64,000 nt of DNA from positions 1-64,000 of the forward strand of contig NZ_RHOD01000007.1 in assembly GCF_003946095.1 (NCBI RefSeq). Direction: 5' to 3'. Source of the stretch: Levilactobacillus lindianensis. Lineage in GTDB: Bacteria; Bacillota; Bacilli; Lactobacillales; Lactobacillaceae. A model generated the notes under the pieces. That model was not told the origin of the DNA and ran no database searches. It worked only from the letters and a program-made list of their open reading frames with translations. Shown here piece after piece: positions 43,199 through 52,494 of this stretch. The stretch's first letter is position 1; each line of letters opens with the position of its first letter. The translations under genes and the position numbers were made by a program.

Positions 43199-44107
43199 CT
43201 ATTCATTCGACGCCTGTTGCATTTCACGTTCTGTGGCCGCCTTGTCCCCGACATTACTCAGGATAACCGCCCCGATAATCACAAGAACCCCAACGATCTG
43301 TAGCCAAGTGACACCCTCACCCAACAAGAGAAAGGCAAAGACTACCGACGCCGGCAGTTCCAACGACGACAGGATGGGTCCGACACCCAGCTTGAGCATC
43401 GGCATAAAGATCGAGTAGCACATCAGAGGTAACGTCATCGAGAAGATTGACGACAAAGCCCCCCAACCCACGGCAGACCAGATCACTGGCGTGCTTAGCA
43501 GTTGTGGTACCCAGGCCGCCGTCACCAGAATCAGCGCCCCGATACACATTAACCAAGTCTTCGTCAGTGGGTCCAAATTATTCCCGAGACTAGCGGTAAA
43601 CTGGATCGTTAAAGCATAGGAGACCGCCGACAGGAAACAGAGGAACAGTCCCCACAGCGAAACAGCCTGAGTCATTGGGAAGAGTTCCGCCGCCAAGACC
43701 GTTCCGGCCAGTACCAGGATAATACTAATGACCTGAAGCTTGGACGGCCACTTGCGCTGGACCACGGCCCCGATCAAAACGGATAACCAGACCGATTGCA
43801 TCAGCATCACTGCCGCAATTGCCACCGAAATATGATGAAGTGCCGCGATGTAGAGGGTTTCTGTGATCCCCGATGTCGTACCAGCCGCAATCACCGCGAC
43901 CACCTGTCGCCAACTCGTATGCTGGTGACTGAGCCAATTTCGCCGACCAACGTGGACGATTCCCAATAACACCACCGAACTCAGAAACGTCCAGAACAAC
44001 AGTGGCCCGTTGGTGATTCCGGCATTTCCGGCCATCTTCACAATCGATGCGGAGATCCCGAAACTTACCGCCCCAATCGCAACAAACAAGGGTGCTAATC
44101 TCTTCAT
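43199..44107 (-). CDS. EamA/DMT-family transporter (copy 2)
   Basis: A 302-residue ten-TM DMT exporter, first gene of the tandem pair (same LAPLFVAIGA start and LGNNLDPLTKTWLM, LGVGPILSSLELPASVVFAFLLLGEGV blocks as copy 1). ATG behind AGAGG. The two could work alone or as a heterodimer. Confidence 0.82.
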   Translation of the reverse strand: MKRLAPLFVAIGAVSFGISASIVKMAGNAGITNGPLLFWTFLSSVVLLGIVHVGRRNWLSHQHTSWRQVVAVIAAGTTSGITETLYIAALHHISVAIAAVMLMQSVWLSVLIGAVVQRKWPSKLQVISIILVLAGTVLAAELFPMTQAVSLWGLFLCFLSAVSYALTIQFTASLGNNLDPLTKTWLMCIGALILVTAAWVPQLLSTPVIWSAVGWGALSSIFSMTLPLMCYSIFMPMLKLGVGPILSSLELPASVVFAFLLLGEGVTWLQIVGVLVIIGAVILSNVGDKAATEREMQQASNE

Positions 44108-44470
44108 GAACCATTACCTCTTTTACAACATTTACCAAACAAGGGCCGGGGTCACCCTGACGCTCCGTTTCCCCGAAATGCTTTCATAGCTTATCTTACC
44201 ATGAGATCACAGACCCGCGCACAGCGACTTTCCCGATCACTGTCAGCTTAAATGTTGATATTACCCAGTTATGCGGTGTTTAGACGCCTCATCCAACGCA
44301 TTGCGGTTAAGTCTACAATTGATTTGTCCTATAAATCCATTATGTCACAGTGATAATAACCGCTGTTATTCAAGAACCCACCAGGCTCAACACCGCTGGC
44401 TATGCTATACTAAAAACTAATCAAACTACTTTATCGGCTTCACTAATCCAATTTAGGAGTAAACCTTGCT
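44108..44470. other. Intergenic region
   Basis: Divergent control region. An extended -10 element TGCTATACT (44403-44411) precedes the gene at 44471. No gene, riboswitch or strong hairpin was seen. Confidence 0.5.
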
Positions 44471-44932
44471 ATGAATAACTCACCCGAATCAGACTCGCAA
44501 AACCAATCTCAAGTCCCCGATCCCCGCAGTTTTGGCAAAGCCCCCAATCTTGAAAATATTAATCGTTACCGTGAGGCGCTGGGTTACACAAGTACTGACA
44601 ACCCTGTCGTTTACGGCTATATGCTCGACACGGGACTGACCCTACTCATCGGCGTCGCCGGGGTGCTAGCAACCAAATATTACATGATTAGTTTTGAAGA
44701 CGACGGGATTCTCTTCCTAGGTCTGGACATTACCTCACACTTTACCGGTGAAAATGCTTTTATTAAGTTTACCGACTTGGAAAAGGTTACCTTCAAGGGC
44801 TTGGGGCTCAGCTACACGCTCATGCTCAGCGATGGCGACAACACCATGAAGGTTAAGGTCAATCGCTTCATCATGGGCCGTCCTTGGCAGGGCGCCAGTG
44901 TTAAGATTCTGGCGCAACGCTATCACAAATAA
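44471..44932 (+). CDS. Hypothetical protein with PH-like domain
   Basis: A 153-residue protein. A polar N-terminal tail of about 45 residues is followed by short strands (YYMISFEDDGILFLGLDI, FIKFTDLEKVTFKGLGLSYTLMLSD, TMKVKVNRFI) and a C-terminal helix, the look of a bacterial PH-like domain. RBS TAGGAG. Function unknown. Confidence 0.65.
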   Translation: MNNSPESDSQNQSQVPDPRSFGKAPNLENINRYREALGYTSTDNPVVYGYMLDTGLTLLIGVAGVLATKYYMISFEDDGILFLGLDITSHFTGENAFIKFTDLEKVTFKGLGLSYTLMLSDGDNTMKVKVNRFIMGRPWQGASVKILAQRYHK

Positions 44933-44943
44933 ATCGCAATTAT

Positions 44944-44974
44944 AAAAGACTGATCGGCTGATCAGTCTTTTTTG
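44944..44974. terminator. Bidirectional terminator
   Basis: AAAAGACTGATC-ggct-GATCAGTCTTTT followed by TT. Confidence 0.8.
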
Positions 44975-44988
44975 ACGTCTTGAATTAC

Positions 44989-45708
44989 CTATTCTGCCCG
45001 TCGCTGAGCCAAAATTCCCGTTAACACGTGCTTCTGGTCTGGCGTCGTCCGACTGAGCGACTTAATCTTCTGCACCGTTCGTTGAACTAAAGGAACTGGC
45101 AACGCTTCTAAAATTTGATAGATGCGATCCGGATCATCCTTGAATGCCGTCGCCAAGAACCAGGCCTGTCCCAATTGCACGTAGTAGTCCTCACTGGTCA
45201 CACTCAAAACACGTGTAAAGGCCTGATCCCGAAAATCCGGCGTCAGATAGAACTTTAATAAAAATACTAGCCCACTTCGCTGAAACCACGGCTGACCACT
45301 CTGCAAGTAACGATCGATGGTCGTCAAGAATTCCGCCGGATACCGTTTGACCTGCTTGAAATGAATCGCCATATCACAGATGGCCCAGCAGTCTGCGGTC
45401 GCAAAGTAACGGTCACAAGCCGCGACAAAGTCTGGCAAATCCAGCCGTAATTGACTAATGACGTAAGCTCGAACCAAAATCACTTCATAAAAAGCCGTGT
45501 CGGCCACTGCGAGAAATCCTGCCGGATCACCCTGACTAATAGCGGTTCCCCAGGCCTTGAGATCGGCCATAGAGATTCCTAACAGTGGATAGTTGGTCCG
45601 AACAATCTTTGCGGCTCGCTCCCGCGCCGACTCATGACGCTTTGACTCTAAAAATGTAAGAAATTCGGTATAGCTTGCTGGTGTCCATTGGGTAGCCGTC
45701 AGATCCAT
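44989..45708 (-). CDS. DNA alkylation repair protein (AlkD-like)
   Basis: A 239-residue all-helical HEAT-repeat protein of the AlkC/AlkD glycosylase family, which removes alkylated purines. Landmarks: YPLLGISMADLKAWG, TADCWAICDMAIHFK near residue 105 and RSGLVFLLKFYLTPDF near 145. RBS AGGAAG. Monocistronic. Confidence 0.8.
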   Translation of the reverse strand: MDLTATQWTPASYTEFLTFLESKRHESARERAAKIVRTNYPLLGISMADLKAWGTAISQGDPAGFLAVADTAFYEVILVRAYVISQLRLDLPDFVAACDRYFATADCWAICDMAIHFKQVKRYPAEFLTTIDRYLQSGQPWFQRSGLVFLLKFYLTPDFRDQAFTRVLSVTSEDYYVQLGQAWFLATAFKDDPDRIYQILEALPVPLVQRTVQKIKSLSRTTPDQKHVLTGILAQRRAE

Positions 45709-45784
45709 GGTTGTGTCTTCCTTTCATACGTCTCATTTACTGTCATTATTCCATATCCTCCTCAGAAATACGAGAGCCCACCAA

Positions 45785-45814
45785 AGAAAAGGGACTCGCC
45801 CGAAGCGAATCCCC
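45785..45814 (-). terminator. Terminator of the YhgE/Pip-like gene
   Basis: On the minus strand GGGATTCGC-n4-GCGAGTCCC followed by TTTTCTTT. Confidence 0.65.
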
Positions 45815-45828
45815 CAGTCCAATTCTAT

Positions 45829-47124
45829 TTAGTCGTTAACCGGATCTTGCCGGTGCGCGTAAAAGTAACCCAACGTCCCCAAACTAAAGACAACGATAAT
45901 TCCTACTAGAATACCAACGATTGGGGCAATCGATCCACCCAATGAAATGGTGTGTCGGAACCCCGCCATCGCAATTGTCATCGGCAAATAGGGGTGAACG
46001 GTCTCGTATAGTTTGTTGGTCAATTCAATCGGATAAGTGCCACCCGAACACCCAATCTGAAAGAGCATGAAGAGTAACATCAACCAAGCCCCAGTGAGGC
46101 CGAACCACAGTCGGAAGCAGGTCACGATACTGAAGAAGGCCACGATAACTAGCAAACCGAATAGGTAGGTCTTAACCGGCTCCAGTGGCCGCAACCCGTT
46201 GATATACCAGACACCTAACCACATACCGGAGGCGGCCAAGATCACAAATCCCCAGAGAAAGACCATCTTATCTATCCAAGCTGTCAGGAAGTTTCGGGCT
46301 TGACCATGGCGTTTGCCCGCATCGTAGATAATATTTAACGTAATGCAGCCAACGAATAGTGAAATTGCCATGAAGTATGGCGCCATCCCCGTCCCGTTGT
46401 TGGCAATCGGAGCCACGTCATGTTGAACCAACTTGATTGGGGCGGATAAGGCCTTTAACTTTGCTGGCGCCTGGGCCTGTGCGGTAATCTGACGACTTCC
46501 CTGTTGCAGGCCTTGGCTAATTGCCAGGTCAGCGGCGGTTACTTGAGGACTGGTCATCCCCGCTGCCACGGCCTGGGTGGTTTGGGCCAATTGCTGAGAG
46601 GTTGCACCGAGTTGTCGTCCCAGCTTAGCTGACGACGCCTGTAATTGTGTCAGCTCACTCTGCACGATCTCCCGGTTGAGGGTCGCCTGAAGCTTTTGCA
46701 TCGCCGAGTTTCCCATCTTAGCGGCAACGGCACTTTGCCCGGCGTTCGTTTCATAGGTGACCTTCAGGACCCGTGCCCGGCTCCCCAAATGGCGCAACTG
46801 CCAGGAAGCGTCGTTCGGAATTCGCAGAACCAGATAAACCTTGCCAGAGTGGAGGTCTTGCAGGGCACGCTTTTCGGTAAAGCGATGAAATTGTAACGTA
46901 TGACTCTGGACCAATGACCGGGTGACAGATTGTCCCCAATCTACCCCCTCAACCGGGCGATCTTGGTTCACCACCGCCATGGGCAACCGATGAAGTTCCC
47001 CGTACGGATTCCAAACTGACGCCAAGAAAGTCGCGGCATAAACTAGTGGAATCACCATAATTCCCAATAAGATCCGCCAAACTGTTGGATGTTCCCGTAA
47101 ATACTGCCATTCCCTAAATTTCAT
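45829..47124 (-). CDS. YhgE/Pip-like ABC-2 membrane protein
   Basis: A 431-residue protein of the phage-infection-protein (Pip/YhgE) group. One N-terminal TM (VWRILLGIMVIPLVYAATF), the typical VWNPYGELHRLPMAVVNQD block, an extracytoplasmic helical domain of about 200 residues and five C-terminal TM segments. ATG 47124 follows GGGAG at nine bases. Under an operator for the TetR regulator encoded upstream. Confidence 0.8.
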   Translation of the reverse strand: MKFREWQYLREHPTVWRILLGIMVIPLVYAATFLASVWNPYGELHRLPMAVVNQDRPVEGVDWGQSVTRSLVQSHTLQFHRFTEKRALQDLHSGKVYLVLRIPNDASWQLRHLGSRARVLKVTYETNAGQSAVAAKMGNSAMQKLQATLNREIVQSELTQLQASSAKLGRQLGATSQQLAQTTQAVAAGMTSPQVTAADLAISQGLQQGSRQITAQAQAPAKLKALSAPIKLVQHDVAPIANNGTGMAPYFMAISLFVGCITLNIIYDAGKRHGQARNFLTAWIDKMVFLWGFVILAASGMWLGVWYINGLRPLEPVKTYLFGLLVIVAFFSIVTCFRLWFGLTGAWLMLLFMLFQIGCSGGTYPIELTNKLYETVHPYLPMTIAMAGFRHTISLGGSIAPIVGILVGIIVVFSLGTLGYFYAHRQDPVND

Positions 47125-47142
47125 ATCTCTCATCTCCCAAGC

Positions 47143-47165
47143 CGAATGAACGAATCATTCATTCG
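47143..47165. promoter_or_regulatory. TetR-type operator of the Pip-like gene
   Basis: CGAATGAA (47143-47150) and TTCATTCG (47158-47165) form a dyad with a 7-bp centre. It resembles the sites at 651 and 1297 in half-site but not in spacing. Confidence 0.6.
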
Positions 47166-47250
47166 AATTGCCACCAGTCTAATCACTACGAGCCAAAGCT
47201 CACGGGTTCAGACTTTATTCAGCACTGTTTGGTTGGTGAAATTACAATGA

Positions 47251-47889
47251 TTAGCGATAACTACTTAGCAGAAGATCCCGCACAACCGCCAGCATTTCGG
47301 CCTCTGTGCCACTTGCCATCTCCTTTTCAAAACTGTCAAACCGTTTGTGCGCACACCACCAGAAAATCAGATCGACCACGACAACTCCATTTCGTAAAGG
47401 ATCCTTCAGGTCTGGCTGGAGATGTTCTAGAAATTCACCGACCCGTTGATACAAGGCCTGCCGTTGCTGGCGATACAAGGCCGTCAGCGCAGGATTGACC
47501 GTCGGATTATGCTCTAAAATCAAGAAGTAACGCCCGTACCGTTGAAAGGCCGCGAATAGTGCCGTCAGGAGGTCATCCAATGATTGAATATGCCGATCCG
47601 CCAACTGATGATTCCAGACGGTATAGGCCTGTTCAGTCTGCTTAACCAGCTCACGCAAGTCCACCGAAGTTAGTGGAAAGTCTAGCGTCGTTGGCGTTTG
47701 CGTCGGGAGTGTCGATAAAAAGACATAGTCTAACAGCGCGGCCTTACTGGCAAACAACCGGTAGAGTGTCCCCACCGCCAGCTGGGATCGCTGGGCGATC
47801 ATCTGCATTTGTGTCTCGTGATAGCCCGGCTGAATGAACAGTTCACTCGCCGCGGCATACACACGTTGTAATTTTTCTTCATCGGTCAT
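47251..47889 (-). CDS. TetR/AcrR family transcriptional regulator
   Basis: A 212-residue TetR protein with HTH QMQMIAQRSQLAVGTLYRLFASK (residues about 28-50) and a helical ligand domain. It precedes the Pip-like gene on the same strand with the operator in between, a common repressor-exporter pairing. RBS GGAGG. Confidence 0.83.
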   Translation of the reverse strand: MTDEEKLQRVYAAASELFIQPGYHETQMQMIAQRSQLAVGTLYRLFASKAALLDYVFLSTLPTQTPTTLDFPLTSVDLRELVKQTEQAYTVWNHQLADRHIQSLDDLLTALFAAFQRYGRYFLILEHNPTVNPALTALYRQQRQALYQRVGEFLEHLQPDLKDPLRNGVVVVDLIFWWCAHKRFDSFEKEMASGTEAEMLAVVRDLLLSSYR

Positions 47890-48118
47890 CTCTGATCCGC
47901 CTCCTTGACTCCATTTAACGCCTACTCATCAGCTCCCTCCAGGCCCCGCCACCACTCAGGAGAGTGACCTTACGAACCTCCCTGATCCGAGACCTTTTTA
48001 TCAGAAATTCTCACGGCAACTAATGGTTACGACAAGAAAGGTGACCACTTCACTTGCCTTAGAGCGGCCTCAACCCCTTATACTAGAAGAGTAAACACTT
48101 AGAAAGGAGTCGATTAAT

Positions 48119-48850
48119 TTGGATCGACCTTATATTTTTTGTCACATGGAAACGTCACTAGACGGCAAAATCACTGGCCCCTTCATGCAAGCCGCCGACG
48201 ATAACTATCAAGGTGACGGTGATCTCTTCTACCACATCGCCTTTGACGATGACGGTTACTACCATCCCCAGGGTTGGCTGTCTGGACGCACGACGACCGA
48301 CGACAATTTTACCCACTACGCCCAGCCGCAACTGGATGAAAACGCCGCTCCAGTTCCCGCCGGTGACTTCATCCCGGACACTGACGCACCCATGTACTAC
48401 GTCTCCATTGATCCTCACGGCAAGTTAGCCTGGACCACTAATCAAATGACGTTCATGGCCACGACGGCTCGGGTCTTGGAAGTCTTAACTAATCAAGCCA
48501 GCAACGCCTACAAGGCCTTCCTGCGTCAGCTCGACATTCCCTACATTATCGCGGGTGACACCGAGCTAGACGCCCCGCTGGCCATGAAGAAACTCAAAGA
48601 CCTCTTCCACATGGAAACGGTCATGTTGGGTGGTGGAGGCGTACTCAATTGGTCCTTTATCCAACAGGGCCTGTGCGATGAACTCAGTCTCGTCTTGAGC
48701 AATGCCGCCGACGGTTCAACCGACACCCCAACGCTCTTCTCCGCGGTTCCGGGGCTCTCATCAACGACGCCACGGACCTTTACCTTGAAGAACGTCGAAG
48801 CTCACGACAACTTTGTCTGGCTTCGCTACCTGATCGACCCGAAAAAATAA
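48119..48850 (+). CDS. RibD C-terminal/dihydrofolate reductase-like oxidoreductase
   Basis: A 243-residue reductase of the RibD_C fold. It opens IFCHMETSLDGKITGPF and has the NADPH site VMLGGGGVLNWSFIQQGLCDEL near residue 175. Stand-alone members reduce unknown pteridine- or pyrimidine-like compounds. Start TTG, nine bases after GGAG. Confidence 0.78.
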   Translation: MDRPYIFCHMETSLDGKITGPFMQAADDNYQGDGDLFYHIAFDDDGYYHPQGWLSGRTTTDDNFTHYAQPQLDENAAPVPAGDFIPDTDAPMYYVSIDPHGKLAWTTNQMTFMATTARVLEVLTNQASNAYKAFLRQLDIPYIIAGDTELDAPLAMKKLKDLFHMETVMLGGGGVLNWSFIQQGLCDELSLVLSNAADGSTDTPTLFSAVPGLSSTTPRTFTLKNVEAHDNFVWLRYLIDPKK

Positions 48851-48852
48851 GG

Positions 48853-48881
48853 TTGACGTGTCGCGGCCAACGTGCGATACT
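48853..48881 (+). promoter_or_regulatory. Promoter of the candidate small RNA
   Basis: TTGACG (48853-48858), 17 bp, GATACT (48876-48881), directly after the reductase stop codon. Confidence 0.6.
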
Positions 48882-48887
48882 ACTCCT

Positions 48888-48992
48888 GGTGCCAAACCAA
48901 GGTGGGGGTACGCGATCGGTGCGCAAGCATTCCGAAGGTCGCCGCACCTCACCACTAAAACAGCTCTGCGCTTTGCGTAGGGCTGTTTTTCT
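48888..48992 (+). ncRNA. Candidate small RNA or leader RNA, about 105 nt
   Basis: A promoter ends seven bases before it and an intrinsic terminator closes it (AACAGCtCTGCG-cttt-GCGTAGgGCTGTT followed by TTT, 48959-48990). Inside, GGTGCG pairs with CGCACC and flanking GGTG with CACC. There is no ribosome binding site or ORF of note. The yaaA start lies 150 bp further on behind its own promoter, so a free small RNA is favoured over a riboswitch. It matches no family I recognise. Confidence 0.5.
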
Positions 48993-49045
48993 ATGCCTAA
49001 TTATTAAATTTATTATTAATAATTAGTGATTGACTTGTCTTCGGC

Positions 49046-49061
49046 TGTTTCACATGAAACA
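49046..49061. repeat. parS-like palindrome TGTTTCACATGAAACA
   Basis: Perfect copy upstream of yaaA. An AT-rich stretch with TTATTAATAATTAG precedes it. Confidence 0.6.
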
Positions 49062-49145
49062 TTCTCCCGTCATCAAATTCACCGTTGCTTTCCCTTTCTG
49101 GCATGCTACGCTAAGGGTAAGTTTTCTGTGAAAGAAGGTTCTCTC

Positions 49146-49892
49146 GTGAAAATTATCATCGCCCCGGCAAAGAAGATGGTCGTCGATACCGACACCTTTG
49201 CTGTTGAGCAACTTCCTCAATATCTACCACAAACAACCGCAATTTTAAACGCCCTCCGTCAGCTGGACTATCCCGAGGCCAAGGCCCTTTGGCACTGTAG
49301 CGACAAGCTCGCGCAACCAAATTACGCTTGGCTTCAAAAACTCGACCTAACCCACGCCCTCACACCAGCCTTGTTGGCCTTCAGCGGTATTCAGTATCAG
49401 TACATGGTCCCAGACCTGTTCACGGCCCCCGCCCTCGACTATGTCCGTTCCAATTTGCGGATTCTCTCTGGCTTCTACGGAATTCTGCGGCCCTTCGATG
49501 GCGTCGTCCCCTACCGTTTAGAGATGCAGTCCAAACTCACCGTGACGGGTCATAAGAATCTGTACACTTTCTGGGGTGACCGCCTCTACCACGGCCTGAC
49601 GTGTGACTCGGAACCCATTATTAACCTGGCTTCTCAAGAATATGCCAAGACCATTATGCCCTACCTTCAGCCCAGCCAGCCCTTTGTAACCGTCACTTTT
49701 GCCAGCCTCGTCGACGGTCGGCTGAAGACCAAGGCCACCCTAGCCAAAATGGCGCGGGGCGCTATGGTTCGTTATCTAGCGGAGCACGCCGTCTCAACGG
49801 TCGCTGGCATCACCCACTTCGATCATCCAGACTGGCAATATGCTGCAGATCGGTCAACAGCGGAGCAGATCGTTTTCATTTATCAAGGATAG
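49146..49892 (+). CDS. yaaA: Peroxide stress protein YaaA (DUF328)
   Basis: A 248-residue YaaA protein. It starts KIIIAPAKKM and carries the family blocks LLAFSGIQYQYM, LRILSGFYGILRPFDGVVPYRLEM and INLASQEYAKTI. E. coli YaaA lowers free iron under peroxide stress and binds DNA. GTG 49146 follows AGAAGG. TTGCTT-16-TACGCT lies upstream as its promoter. Confidence 0.88.
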   Translation: MKIIIAPAKKMVVDTDTFAVEQLPQYLPQTTAILNALRQLDYPEAKALWHCSDKLAQPNYAWLQKLDLTHALTPALLAFSGIQYQYMVPDLFTAPALDYVRSNLRILSGFYGILRPFDGVVPYRLEMQSKLTVTGHKNLYTFWGDRLYHGLTCDSEPIINLASQEYAKTIMPYLQPSQPFVTVTFASLVDGRLKTKATLAKMARGAMVRYLAEHAVSTVAGITHFDHPDWQYAADRSTAEQIVFIYQG

Positions 49893-49994
49893 ACACCTAA
49901 CCATTTTTTTCTAACTGACCCCAATCTTTATCTCTTGGAAGCTCTATACTACAAACGAGCATCTAATTTCAAAAGAGGGAAGGCTCCACTAAAA

Positions 49995-51305
49995 ATGAGA
50001 CTCAGAAGTTCTTTGGTAACACTCTTGCTTATTCCCGTAACGCTGCTTACGCTAGACCTTATCGCGCCTATTCCTGCCGACGCTGCCACAGGCAGTACCT
50101 TAGCGACAAGTGCTGACGCGACGACTGTGCCAACAGACAATAGCTTTGCCGCCACTCTCAAGAGAATCCAAGCTGGTGATCCGACAGTTCTGACGCTTAA
50201 TACGCTCCCAGACGCCACCTTTGTTATAGTCAATGGTGCTTCACCAACTCTGTATGACCCTCAAACCGGTGCTGCTCTGACGGACCAGCTGGCTTCCTCT
50301 CAGTTATATCAAACCGAGTCCTATGCCCTTGATTTGAATTCCGGAAAATTTTACCTCTATAAAGCCAAGACTCTCCTCAATAACATTACGTATCCAGAGA
50401 GTTATTTTGAATTTAATCCTAAAACGATGGTAATTAGTGCACTCGATCAGAATTACAGAGATCAGACACCTGTTACCGATCCCATCACCTTCACACTCAA
50501 GTTTATTGATGCTAAGACCAACTCATCAATTCGTTCAGACGAATCCGTTAACTCTGGATTAGATGACAACATTGCTGGGCCAGTGAAGGACAATCCCCCA
50601 TTTGGCACGACACTTAGAACGAAGCTTCAACAAGCTAGGGGCATTGCCATCCCCGGATACACTTTCAAAGCCACACTCCCGGCAGATCCTGATCAGCCAA
50701 ATACCTTTGTTTATACCTATGATAAGAACCCAGATACTTCTTCCAGTAGCAGTTCTAGCAACACCACATCTACTATGCCAAGCACGAGCACTTCATCGTC
50801 AGAAAGTACGTCTAGCACCAAACCCACCCCGGCAGTTCCCATAACTAGAATCGCTGTCTATGCCACCAAGAAGATTGGCCTCTACAACAGTCCCAACTTC
50901 TCTAAGGCTACGCGTAAGTTCTGGTATGCCAAGCAGGTTCGGACTAAACGACCGCAATTTGTGGTAATCGGTTACGCTCGGAACAAGGCGGGAATCCTTC
51001 GCTATAAGGTTCGAGACGCCAATCGAAAATCCAAGACCTTTAAGCAACGGGGCTATATCACCACCAATACCGCCGATGTCTCTAACACCTACTACCTTAA
51101 AAATCCTAAGACTGTCCGTATCATCGGCGCCAAGGGAGTCAATGCTTACACCCACATCAATTTAAATGGCAAGGTCCGCCGGCATTTCAAGCACGGGTCA
51201 GTCCTCAAAGTTAAGGCGCTCAAGACTTACCACTTAACGACGCGCCTCCTGTTGACCAATGGCCAGTATGTGACGGCTAACAAGACCCTCGTCCAGAAAA
51301 AATGA
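49995..51305 (+). CDS. Cell-surface protein with MucBP-like and DUF5776 domains
   Basis: A 436-residue exported protein. Signal peptide to about residue 32 (ending PADAAT), an N-terminal domain, a MucBP-like stretch near residues 155-235 (FTLKFIDAKT... ending NTFVYTYDKN), a Ser/Thr linker, then a C-terminal DUF5776 wall domain (IGLYNSPNFSKATRKFWYAK, FVVIGYARNKAGILRYKVRD). No LPXTG motif; DUF5776 probably binds the wall. ATG 49995 is used because the promoter-like TATACT (49945-49950) lies between it and earlier starts. Confidence 0.78.
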   Translation: MRLRSSLVTLLLIPVTLLTLDLIAPIPADAATGSTLATSADATTVPTDNSFAATLKRIQAGDPTVLTLNTLPDATFVIVNGASPTLYDPQTGAALTDQLASSQLYQTESYALDLNSGKFYLYKAKTLLNNITYPESYFEFNPKTMVISALDQNYRDQTPVTDPITFTLKFIDAKTNSSIRSDESVNSGLDDNIAGPVKDNPPFGTTLRTKLQQARGIAIPGYTFKATLPADPDQPNTFVYTYDKNPDTSSSSSSSNTTSTMPSTSTSSSESTSSTKPTPAVPITRIAVYATKKIGLYNSPNFSKATRKFWYAKQVRTKRPQFVVIGYARNKAGILRYKVRDANRKSKTFKQRGYITTNTADVSNTYYLKNPKTVRIIGAKGVNAYTHINLNGKVRRHFKHGSVLKVKALKTYHLTTRLLLTNGQYVTANKTLVQKK

Positions 51306-51313
51306 ATCAAACA

Positions 51314-51358
51314 AAAGCCAGTGGAATCGCTCAAATAGCGGTTTCGCTGGCTTTCATT
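51314..51358 (+). terminator. Terminator of the surface-protein gene
   Basis: AAAGCCAGtGgAAtCGCT pairs with AGCGgTTtCgCTGGCTTT. Confidence 0.7.
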
Positions 51359-51425
51359 TGTCGTAAATTAACGAAGATATAAAGGTATCCCGCCTATTTC
51401 TCGGCATACTACTTAACCTTCACTT

Positions 51426-52310
51426 TCAATCCTGTGCCGCTAGCCACCGCGTCAACCGGTCCATATACGCCGCCGTCTCTTCGACGAAGGCCATGTGCCG
51501 GCTGTGGGCAAAGAGCGTCCATTCGGCATTGGGCAACTCATCCACCATGGTTTTGGCGATCAGCGGGGTACAGAGGTCGTTGACCCCACTGGTTACCAGC
51601 GTGGGTGTCGTGACCTGCGCTAATTTGGCGGTATAGTCATATTGCCCCAAGGTTCCCGTCGGACAGTACTCATTAGGGCCCCAGGCGGTCGTATAAGCCA
51701 CGGTTCCGCTTCGTTTGGGTCGACGGAGGTATTCGGGCGAATCGGCCGTGACGGGCCCCGCAGCGTGGTTCAGCATGAAGCGCTGATTGGCTGCCAGGTA
51801 GGCCGGTGTGGTGAAATCCCCACTGGCCTCCGCCTGGGCAATCGCCGCTTGGTCCGCCGCCGACATGAACCCAATCAGTCGGTGCTGTTCCTGTTGCCAC
51901 AGCTTGGCTGAAGACAGCGTGCTGGCCAGAATCAGGCTCTGAATCCCTCGGGGCTGGTGATCACAGAGGTAAATGATCGCCAACATGCCGCCCCAGGATT
52001 GACCCAACAAATGGACCCATTCGAGTCCTAGATACTCGCGCAGGGCCTTGAGTTCAGCGACCCAGGTTTCCGCCCGCCAGAGACTGGGATCGTCCGGCAT
52101 GGATGACCGCCCACAACCCAGCTGATCGTACATGACGATCGGCCGACCGGCGGTCTGAGCTAGTTGGTCGAAGGCCTCGAAGTAGTTGTGAGTCGACCCA
52201 GGACCGCCGTGTAGTAGAAGTAACGGCGTCTGTCCCTCGTCTAGATCCCCGACGATCCGGTAATAAGTTCGATAGTTGTGAAATGGCATAAAGCCTTCTT
52301 GAATAGTCAT
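51426..52310 (-). CDS. pepI: Proline iminopeptidase
   Basis: A 294-residue alpha/beta hydrolase of the prolyl iminopeptidase (S33) family, which removes N-terminal proline from peptides. HGGPG near residue 35 forms the oxyanion region; the nucleophile Ser105 lies in GQSWGG. The aspartate in SGVNDLCTP and the histidine in SRHMAF complete the triad. RBS GTGAGG. It formerly lay just downstream of the DUF1097-like gene; a 3-kb insertion now separates them. A TATAAT (minus strand, 52333-52338) may be a new -10. Confidence 0.85.
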   Translation of the reverse strand: MTIQEGFMPFHNYRTYYRIVGDLDEGQTPLLLLHGGPGSTHNYFEAFDQLAQTAGRPIVMYDQLGCGRSSMPDDPSLWRAETWVAELKALREYLGLEWVHLLGQSWGGMLAIIYLCDHQPRGIQSLILASTLSSAKLWQQEQHRLIGFMSAADQAAIAQAEASGDFTTPAYLAANQRFMLNHAAGPVTADSPEYLRRPKRSGTVAYTTAWGPNEYCPTGTLGQYDYTAKLAQVTTPTLVTSGVNDLCTPLIAKTMVDELPNAEWTLFAHSRHMAFVEETAAYMDRLTRWLAAQD

Positions 52311-52339
52311 TGACGGTACCTCACTTTGCGCCTATTATA

Positions 52340-52397
52340 CCGCTAATCTTCGTCGCTATCTGCCGACTTTCGATCGGGAAAGAGCTTAAACACCGCG
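52340..52397. repeat. 58-bp direct repeat, left copy
   Basis: Identical at 56 of 58 positions to 55321-55378, the 3' end of the DUF1097-like gene. A further ACTTTGCGC is shared just outside both copies (52323, 55305). It still encodes FKLFPDRKSADSDED and a stop on the minus strand. Confidence 0.85.
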
Positions 52398-52415
52398 ACC
52401 ACAATAAAGTTCCAC

Positions 52416-52446
52416 TTGACTGTGACGTTGCGGTACAGTTTATAAT
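52416..52446 (+). promoter_or_regulatory. Esterase promoter with 19-bp spacer
   Basis: TTGACT (52416-52421), 19 bp, TATAAT (52441-52446). The spacer has ACTGTGAC / GGTACAGT arms, so a MerR-type activator is possible, though none is encoded in the segment. Confidence 0.5.
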
Positions 52447-52494
52447 GCAAACATACCGACGGGCGATATTCAAACATGGAAGAAGGAATTTAAG

